From positions 1-36,390 of the forward strand of contig CANIBP010000061.1 of assembly GCA_947466075.1 (NCBI GenBank): a stretch of 36,390 nucleotides of DNA. Direction: 5' to 3'. Position numbers and translations under genes: made by a program. Below are positions 32,330 through 36,390 of the stretch, piece by piece. Within the stretch, counting starts at the first letter, position 1, and each line of letters begins with the position of its first letter. The stretch comes from Verrucomicrobiaceae bacterium (GTDB lineage Bacteria > Verrucomicrobiota > Verrucomicrobiia > Verrucomicrobiales > Verrucomicrobiaceae). Below the pieces are notes generated by a model, which worked only from the letters and a program-made list of their open reading frames with translations, ran no database searches and had not been told where the DNA came from.

Positions 32330-33226
32330 TTAGGCGGCTTGGAGCATGGTGCGGAGAAATTCGTGGACGGGTGTGGTGCGTAGTTCGGCGGCGATCTGGC
32401 GGAGGCGCTGCATGACGGCGTCCACGGTCTCATCGAGCGTGGAGGTGCCGGCGGTGACGCCGACATTGCGTGCCTCGCGGAACCACGCGGGATCGAGTTC
32501 TTCGGGGCGTTCGATTTGCAGCGTGCGCAGGCCATGGGAGAGGGCTTTTTGGGCAAGTTGGCGCGTGTTGTTGCTGTTGCGGCCGCCGATGACAACGATG
32601 TGGTCGCAATCGCGAATCAGGTCGTCCATGGCGGTTTGTCGCTGCTTGGTGGGATGACAAATGGTGTCGATGAAACGCACCTCGGAGCTGCGGTGTAGAC
32701 GCTTGATGGCCTCGACGAGTCGCAGCGTGTTTTCGAAGGGCTGCGTGGTCTGGGAGACGATGCCGAGCCGAGGGTGCGCGGGAATTTGCGCGAGATCGGC
32801 TTCTTCAAGCACGACGACTGCTTGCGGAAAGTCGCCGATGAGGCCGCGAACTTCGACGTGTTGGCTTTGGCCGATGACGACGGGCTGGTAGCCATCGCTG
32901 ACGAGAGTGGCGAGGGCGTGGTGGGCTTTTTTAACGAGCGGGCAGGTGGTGTCGATGACGCTGTGACCAGCGTTCTGCCAGGCTTGGCGATGTTTGTCGG
33001 ATGCGCCGTGGGCGGTGATGGCGACTTGATGCGTTGATGAACTGGAGAGGTCGTCGAGATCACCACGTTGAGCGCCGACGGCGGCGAGGTGGCGATCGAC
33101 GAGTAGATTGTGAACGAGCTGGCCGAGAATGGTCAGAGGGGCGCGTTGCGCGGCGGTGTGGGTGGTGCGCAGGGCGTCGCGGACGCCGAAGCACATGCCG
33201 TGATGTTGAGCGAGGATGATGTTCAT
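32330..33226 (-). CDS. ispH: 4-hydroxy-3-methylbut-2-enyl diphosphate reductase
   Basis: IspH (LytB) makes isopentenyl and dimethylallyl diphosphate in the last step of the MEP isoprenoid pathway, using a 4Fe-4S cluster. The 298-residue protein keeps the three cluster cysteines: Cys12 (QHHGMCFGVRDAL), Cys95 (DTTCPLVKKAH) and Cys190 (FIDTICHPTKQRQ). Likely substrate residues are His39 (GQLVHN), His73 (ITAHGA), and His123 with Glu125 (QSQHVEVRG). GVTAGTSTLDETV near the end is also typical. ATG 33226 begins with the family start MNIILAQHHGMC; the longer open frame to 33391 is not family-like. The ferritin-like diiron gene follows 18 bases later, and a regulator gene ends 49 bases upstream. Confidence 0.94.
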   Translation of the reverse strand: MNIILAQHHGMCFGVRDALRTTHTAAQRAPLTILGQLVHNLLVDRHLAAVGAQRGDLDDLSSSSTHQVAITAHGASDKHRQAWQNAGHSVIDTTCPLVKKAHHALATLVSDGYQPVVIGQSQHVEVRGLIGDFPQAVVVLEEADLAQIPAHPRLGIVSQTTQPFENTLRLVEAIKRLHRSSEVRFIDTICHPTKQRQTAMDDLIRDCDHIVVIGGRNSNNTRQLAQKALSHGLRTLQIERPEELDPAWFREARNVGVTAGTSTLDETVDAVMQRLRQIAAELRTTPVHEFLRTMLQAA

Positions 33227-33275
33227 GGTGTTGTTGGCTTTGTGGGACAAAGTGAATGGGCAAAAAGAAGGGAAA

Positions 33276-33578
33276 TCAGTTCTGCTGGGCGGCTTTGACG
33301 ATCTCACCGAGGACTTCGACGTAGTCTTTGAAGGCCTTGCGGCCGGCAGCGGTGAGTTCGTAGCTGGTGCGGGGGCGAGTGCCGGACTCATCGCGGTTTT
33401 CCTTCAGGTAACCGGCGGTGCCGAGCGTGCGTAGGTGGGAGATGAGGTTGCCGTCGCTCATGCCGAGTTCGGTTTTGAGATCCTGGAAGGCCCATTCGCC
33501 CCGCGTGGAGAGCAGCGTCATGATGGAGAGGCGGCCCTTTTCGTGGATGAGCTTGTCGATTTGATCGAAGTCGATCAT
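33276..33578 (-). CDS. winged-helix transcriptional regulator
   Basis: The 100-residue protein is a single winged-helix domain of the small MarR/ArsR-like HTH_34 type. Its order is helix one (DQIDKLIHEKGRLSIMTLLS), helix two (WAFQDLKTELG), the recognition helix (MSDGNLISHLRTLGTAGYL), the wing (KENRDESGTRPRTSYEL), and a dimerisation helix (AAGRKAFKDYVEVLGEIV). There is no ligand domain or metal-binding cysteine motif. Its start overlaps the stop of the membrane-protein gene by four bases (ATGA), so both are made together. The two palindromes at 34237-34288 in front of the pair are the obvious candidates for its binding sites, giving autoregulation. Confidence 0.88.
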   Translation of the reverse strand: MIDFDQIDKLIHEKGRLSIMTLLSTRGEWAFQDLKTELGMSDGNLISHLRTLGTAGYLKENRDESGTRPRTSYELTAAGRKAFKDYVEVLGEIVKAAQQN

Positions 33579-34231
33579 TTCGGCTGCACCTCCGCAGGTT
33601 TCTTGGTGAAGAAGACAGCGAGGGCATAAATGACATGCAGCAGGCCGAAGGTGATGCCCATGGCGAGCGAAGCTGGGGCCACATCGCTGGAAAGGAGGTC
33701 CACGTCGCGATTCGCGGCCCACGCGAAGAAGAGCAGCAGGCCGGTGATCACAAAAGCCCAGCCGAGGCGGGGCAGGGAATGTGGTGAGAAGCTGGCGGTG
33801 CTGAGCAAGGCGAGGCCGTAGCAGAGAATCCAGATGAGGGCGGCGAGCGTGAGATTGTGCAGGAAGACGATCAAACCGATGCCGACGCAGCCACCGACGA
33901 GCATGGGCGGCGCGAAGGCCCGCAGCGCCATGCGCATGCCTGCGGAGACGAACGGCTGGCTGCGGCTGGCGGCTTCCTTGGCGAGCAAGAGGACGTTCAA
34001 GGCGGAAGCGATGCCGAGAATGACGAGCCAGAGCGTGAGAAAGGTCGTTTCGCTCATCACCGCTTCGGTGTTCTTTGCCAAAGCGTGACTCACGGGCCAG
34101 ATGCAAGCGCCGAGAGCCAAGATCCCGCCGGTAAGCGCGGCCGGAGCGGAAACGGCGCGGTAGATGTGCGCTTTTTCCATGAGGGAGCGGATGATGCGGA
34201 GGTTTTCCAAAGCGGCTTCGGTCGTGCTCAT
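33575..34231 (-). CDS. multi-pass membrane protein paired with a regulator
   Basis: The 218-residue protein begins with a short cytoplasmic helix (STTEAALENLRIIRSLMEKA) and has about six membrane segments: SAPAALTGGILALGACIW, LTLWLVILGIASALNVLLL, FAPPMLVGGCVGIGLIVFL, LAALIWILCYGLALLS, LGWAFVITGLLLFFAWAAN and LAMGITFGLLHVIYALAVFF. The function is unknown. Such small membrane proteins encoded with HTH_34-type regulators are common in several phyla, where the regulator may sense a membrane-related signal. ATG 34231 is preferred over the ATG at 34252, because the latter lies inside the first palindrome and would add seven residues not needed for the helix. The regulator gene overlaps its stop. 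Confidence 0.8.
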   Translation of the reverse strand: MSTTEAALENLRIIRSLMEKAHIYRAVSAPAALTGGILALGACIWPVSHALAKNTEAVMSETTFLTLWLVILGIASALNVLLLAKEAASRSQPFVSAGMRMALRAFAPPMLVGGCVGIGLIVFLHNLTLAALIWILCYGLALLSTASFSPHSLPRLGWAFVITGLLLFFAWAANRDVDLLSSDVAPASLAMGITFGLLHVIYALAVFFTKKPAEVQPK

Positions 34232-34236
34232 GAGGA

Positions 34237-34257
34237 TCACTTTGCGCGCCAAAGTGA
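34237..34257. promoter_or_regulatory. operator candidate 1, 8-bp-arm palindrome
   Basis: TCACTTTG-CGCGC-CAAAGTGA is a perfect inverted repeat with 8-base arms. It begins six bases upstream of the membrane-protein start on the - strand and covers the predicted transcription start. It shares the core ACTTTG-N5-CAAAGT with the second site. Confidence 0.75.
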
Positions 34258-34285
34258 ATCATGCAAGTGAAACTTTGTGGCGCAA
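34258..34285 (-). promoter_or_regulatory. candidate promoter of the membrane protein/regulator pair
   Basis: On the - strand a -35 TTGCGC (34285-34280) and a -10 CATGAT (34263-34258) are 16 bases apart. Neither is perfect. The -35 lies inside the second palindrome and the start of transcription would fall in the first, about 20 bases before the ATG at 34231, so binding at either site should block it. Confidence 0.4.
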
Positions 34286-34288
34286 AGT
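34272..34288. promoter_or_regulatory. operator candidate 2, matching palindrome
   Basis: ACTTTG-TGGCG-CAAAGT repeats the core of the first site with a different 5-base spacer. The centres of the two sites are 33 bases apart, close to three helical turns, so two dimers would sit on the same face of the DNA. Confidence 0.75.
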
Positions 34289-34335
34289 AATGAATCGTAT
34301 CGTTGGGATGCGCCGAAACAAGGTTGGCAGAATTG

Positions 34336-34341
34336 TATAAT
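34336..34341 (+). promoter_or_regulatory. consensus -10 element before the CAP protein gene
   Basis: A perfect TATAAT lies 20 bases before the ATG at 34361. I do not see a good -35 at 16-18 bases; TTGGCA at 34324 is too close. It would transcribe away from the regulator pair. Confidence 0.4.
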
Positions 34342-34360
34342 TACCATAAGTTAACTGATC

Positions 34361-35515
34361 ATGTCCTTCGCAGCATCTGTTTCGACTGCCTTCTCCCCAC
34401 TTTGGTGGCGGCAGTGCTATGGCTGTATGCTCTGCTCGATGTTGTTGATTATCGCGCAGGGAAATGTGACTGCCGCAGACCCAACTGCGGAACAGCAGTA
34501 TTGGCTCGAACTGACGAATCGATTTCGCAGTGATCCACAGTCGGAATTGCAGAAACTGGTCAACTTTTCAGCGCCCGGAGTGTGGGGAACTCCGAAGTCC
34601 AGTGATGCCTACACAGCCAACGCGCTGAACTTTTTTGGCACCAGTGCCACGGATCTCGCGATCCAGTTTCCCACGCTTGTTGCTGCGCCACCGGTTGCCT
34701 GGAGCAGTGCGCTGAATGCGTCCGCCACGACATATTCAAATCGCATGGTCAGTAACGATCAGCAGTCGCATATGCTGGATGGTTTGAGTCTCGACCAACG
34801 AGTGCAAAGTGGTGGTTACAGTGCAAACTGGCTCGAAGTTGGGGAGAATTTATTTGCCTCGACTAATACGATCATCCACGGCCACGCGGGCTTTGTGATC
34901 GACTGGGGTGATGGCAATGGCGCTCTGGCTGGTTATGGCAACGGCATTCAAAATCCCGCAGGGCATCGTGAAGTGCTGTTAAATCCAGTTTATAAAGAAA
35001 TGGGCATTGGCTTTCAAAGCATCACCATTCCAGGCACTAATTTGGATGCCATCGGCCCCTATGTCGTGACGCAGCATTTAGCGACCCAGTTTCGCTTTAA
35101 TGGCTCAAACTATTTCGCCGATGCGATCCTCACTGGCACAGTTTATCAGGACACCATCGCTGCGGACGCCTTTTACACGCCGGGTGAAGGGCTTGCAGGT
35201 GAGACGGTCAATGTTTACAACGACACCACAGGTATCTTGGTTGCGAGTGGATTCAGTAACAGCGCTGGCGGCTTCAACATCCCGCTGACCGGACTCACGG
35301 ACGGGGTGGTATATCGCGTCGAAGCACCCGACACCGGTCTTGCGGCACAGACCTTCACTCTCAATCAACATATCGAAAATTACGGTGCCTCGGTCATCTT
35401 CTATGACAATGTCCATGCATCCTTCATGATGGTTCCCGAGCCTGGCAGTCTGCTGCTTTGTCTTGCCGCAGGCATGCTGGTGCTTCGAAATCGAACACGT
35501 CGTCCGCTTTGTTAA
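34361..35515 (+). CDS. CAP-domain protein with PEP-CTERM anchor
   Basis: The 384-residue protein has a long signal sequence (about 1-39, CMLLIIAQG region), then a CAP/SCP-like domain (about 44-240). CAP landmarks are EQQYWLELTNRFRSDPQSE, PPVAWSSALNASATTYSNRM, SHMLDG, WLEVGENLFAS and NPAGHREVLLNPVYKEMGIGF, which retain plausible metal-binding His and Glu residues. A beta-rich module (about 255-340) includes GEGLAGETVNVYNDTTG. The C-terminus is a PEP-CTERM sorting signal: VPEPGS (about 358-363), a hydrophobic helix and a basic tail RNRTRR. An exosortase elsewhere in the genome is expected to process it for export or surface display, often with extracellular polysaccharide. It is followed in the same frame by the broken redoxin gene. 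Confidence 0.9.
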   Translation: MSFAASVSTAFSPLWWRQCYGCMLCSMLLIIAQGNVTAADPTAEQQYWLELTNRFRSDPQSELQKLVNFSAPGVWGTPKSSDAYTANALNFFGTSATDLAIQFPTLVAAPPVAWSSALNASATTYSNRMVSNDQQSHMLDGLSLDQRVQSGGYSANWLEVGENLFASTNTIIHGHAGFVIDWGDGNGALAGYGNGIQNPAGHREVLLNPVYKEMGIGFQSITIPGTNLDAIGPYVVTQHLATQFRFNGSNYFADAILTGTVYQDTIAADAFYTPGEGLAGETVNVYNDTTGILVASGFSNSAGGFNIPLTGLTDGVVYRVEAPDTGLAAQTFTLNQHIENYGASVIFYDNVHASFMMVPEPGSLLLCLAAGMLVLRNRTRRPLC

Positions 35516-35521
35516 CACGCC

Positions 35522-36247
35522 ATTAAATCATTCGTCTTCTTACTTCTGTCCGTTGCTACACTCTTGGCACAGTCTCCGGTATCACCGCTTGCCACAGAAA
35601 TTCGAGCAATCATTGACGAGTACGAGAATTCCGTGCGTGCAAACACGCAGAAGCTCATCGCCGCAGCTAACGAAGAAGAGAAAAACAAGTTTCGCTCAAG
35701 CATTCCAAGCGCTGAGGCCTATGCGACAAAGATGATGAAGCTGGTCCAGGCCAATCTGGATCAACCGGATGTTGTGAAAGGTGTGAACTGGCTCGTGACC
35801 GGCGCTGCGAGTTTTCCAAAAGGCCAGGAGGCACTGAAGATGCTTGGAACCACATTCGCTGGCAGCAAGGGCATCGCCGAGTCGGTGAAGCAGCTAGAAT
35901 ACCACGGCCTGCCCGCCGAGCCGGTGCTCAAGGCCGTGATCGAGAAGAACACGAATCCCGAGGAGAAAGCGGCGGCGCTTTATGCCCTCGGAGCGATACA
36001 CTTCAAAAACTTTGACGCCTCCGCTGACCGTGTTTCCGCCGCCGCCTCGAAGGACAAGGCACTGGAATACTTTCAGCAACTCAATGCCAACTACGCCGAC
36101 ATCACCATTCAGGGCTTCAAGCTCTCCGACTTCGCCTTCAAGATGCTGTTTGAGATGATGAATCTCCAGGTCGGCTGCGAAGCGCCGGAGATCGAGGGCA
36201 AGGATGCGGACGGCGTCAGCTTCAAGCTCAGCGATTACCGCGTATAA
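35522..36247 (+). pseudogene. TlpA/thioredoxin-like redoxin gene cut by an IS21-type element
   Basis: The frame from 35522 encodes a signal peptide (KSFVFLLLSVATLLAQS), a helical region (about 20-215, EIRAIIDEYENSVRANTQK, VVKGVNWLVTGAASFPKGQ, AAALYALGAIHFKNF), and the very start of an AhpC/TSA-Redoxin domain: GCEAPEIEGKDADGVSFKL and SDYR. Family members continue with GKVVLLDFWG..C..C, holding the redox cysteines; here the frame runs into GTA-TAA at 36242-36247, where IS21-type sequence begins. The thioredoxin fold is therefore missing and the product should be inactive. The start is also odd: no ATG, GTG or TTG precedes the signal peptide, and codon 35522-35524 is ATT. A TTG at 35564 would cut off the signal peptide. 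The intact protein would have been a periplasmic thiol-disulfide oxidoreductase. Confidence 0.8.
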
Positions 36248-36309
36248 AACGCGGTTAAAAAGTGCGGCGGGTGCGCCGGGTGGCGTGGTGGTTTAAAAGT
36301 GCAGCACCT

Positions 36310-36326
36310 CTGGTTTAACCAGGAGG
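36310..36326 (+). promoter_or_regulatory. SD site and overlapping hairpin before istA
   Basis: AGGAGG at 36321-36326 is the strongest ribosome binding site in the window. A short palindrome CTGGTT-T-AACCAG (36310-36322) overlaps its first two bases, so folding could limit translation of the transposase. Confidence 0.5.
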
Positions 36327-36338
36327 ATGTTCACGAAT

Positions 36339-36390
36339 ATGGAGCAATGGAACGAGATACGACGCCGGGTATTGGTTGAGGGAGTGAGCC
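36339..36390 (+). CDS. istA: IS21-family transposase IstA, N-terminal fragment
   Basis: The last 52 bases encode MEQWNEIRRRVLVEGVS, closely matching the start of IS21-family IstA DDE transposases (EQW.EIRR.VLVEGVSKR), where a helix-turn-helix follows. IstA cuts and joins the element ends with the help of the ATPase IstB, whose gene should lie downstream of istA. The frame is cut by the window edge. ATG 36339 is preferred over the in-frame ATG 36327 because the AGGAGG ends at 36326, leaving no spacing for the earlier codon; 12 bases to 36339 is long but workable. Confidence 0.85.
   Translation, partial: MEQWNEIRRRVLVEGVS

Larger units (their letters stand above)
36243..36390 (+). mobile_element. 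left end of an IS21-family insertion sequence (partial)
   Basis: Right after the interrupted redoxin codon the sequence changes character. Two 13-base direct repeats, GGTTAAAAAGTGC (36253-36265) and GGTTTAAAAGTGC (36290-36302), lie 37 bases apart, typical of the multiple terminal repeats of IS21 elements. A transposase start of the IstA type follows. The exact boundary is uncertain because the usual terminal TG is not seen at 36243, and the right end is outside the window. Confidence 0.75.

Noticed and set aside
33579..34262. Upstream part of a 328-residue - strand frame that ends in the winged-helix regulator
   Set aside because: The upstream translation is Arg/His-rich and overlaps the membrane-protein gene in another frame; the regulator starts at 33578 with an ATGA overlap.
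36342..36390. A new toxin or defence gene at the right edge
   Set aside because: The residues EQWNEIRRRVLVEGVS fit the IstA start, and IS21-like terminal repeats precede it.

Overview
The window looks like chromosomal DNA of a Verrucomicrobiota bacterium, probably related to Prosthecobacter or another Verrucomicrobiaceae. This is inferred from gene families, not from a marker gene. The signs are high GC with GC-rich third positions, a PEP-CTERM anchored CAP-domain protein, a remnant of a DUF1501 gene, secreted FGE-fold and Ig-like proteins, a redoxin with a helical N-terminal region, and few clear Shine-Dalgarno sites. I see no rRNA, tRNA, CRISPR array or prophage.

Layout. Positions 1-513 hold an 8-bp microsatellite and a degenerate 21-bp minisatellite. 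Positions 514-4363 are an accessory stretch on the + strand: a protein of unknown function with an Fn3-like end, a membrane-anchored protein, a secreted FGE-fold protein in AT-richer DNA, and a secreted Ig-like protein. A decayed 3' end of a DUF1501 gene lies at 4374-4529, followed by rsmB on the - strand. Positions 5916-9071 are a + strand run (aspartate aminotransferase, cysK, a YfgM-like anchored TPR protein) that ends at a REPIN-like double hairpin.

Positions 9153-17302 form a long - strand run. In transcription order it holds a NifS-like cysteine desulfurase, a hotdog thioesterase, an SRPBCC protein, a small multi-pass membrane protein, a HAD phosphatase, a CDF metal transporter, birA, argS and a DegT-family sugar aminotransferase. 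Positions 17389-22324 on the + strand hold serS, a secreted trypsin-like protease, a secreted CsgG/FlgT-like protein and a COG2509-type flavoprotein; a second REPIN-like element fills the gap before the flavoprotein. An LMW protein tyrosine phosphatase converges on it. Positions 22966-31583 on the + strand hold citrate synthase, a large secreted protein that may be a glycoside hydrolase, obgE, a ModBC-like ABC pair without a binding protein, and a DUF2868/DUF3482-GTPase pair. On the - strand follow a ferritin-like diiron protein, ispH, and a winged-helix regulator with a membrane-protein partner that share a promoter carrying two matching palindromes. The window ends with a CAP/PEP-CTERM protein and a redoxin gene cut short by the left end of an IS21-family element.

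Most genes are housekeeping: translation, cysteine and Fe-S supply, central carbon metabolism, isoprenoids and biotin attachment. The most informative non-gene signals are the two REPIN-like elements of different sequence, the paired operators at 34237-34288, the IS21 insertion together with the apparent ATT start of the gene it hit, the DUF1501 remnant, and the stacked repeats at the left edge.
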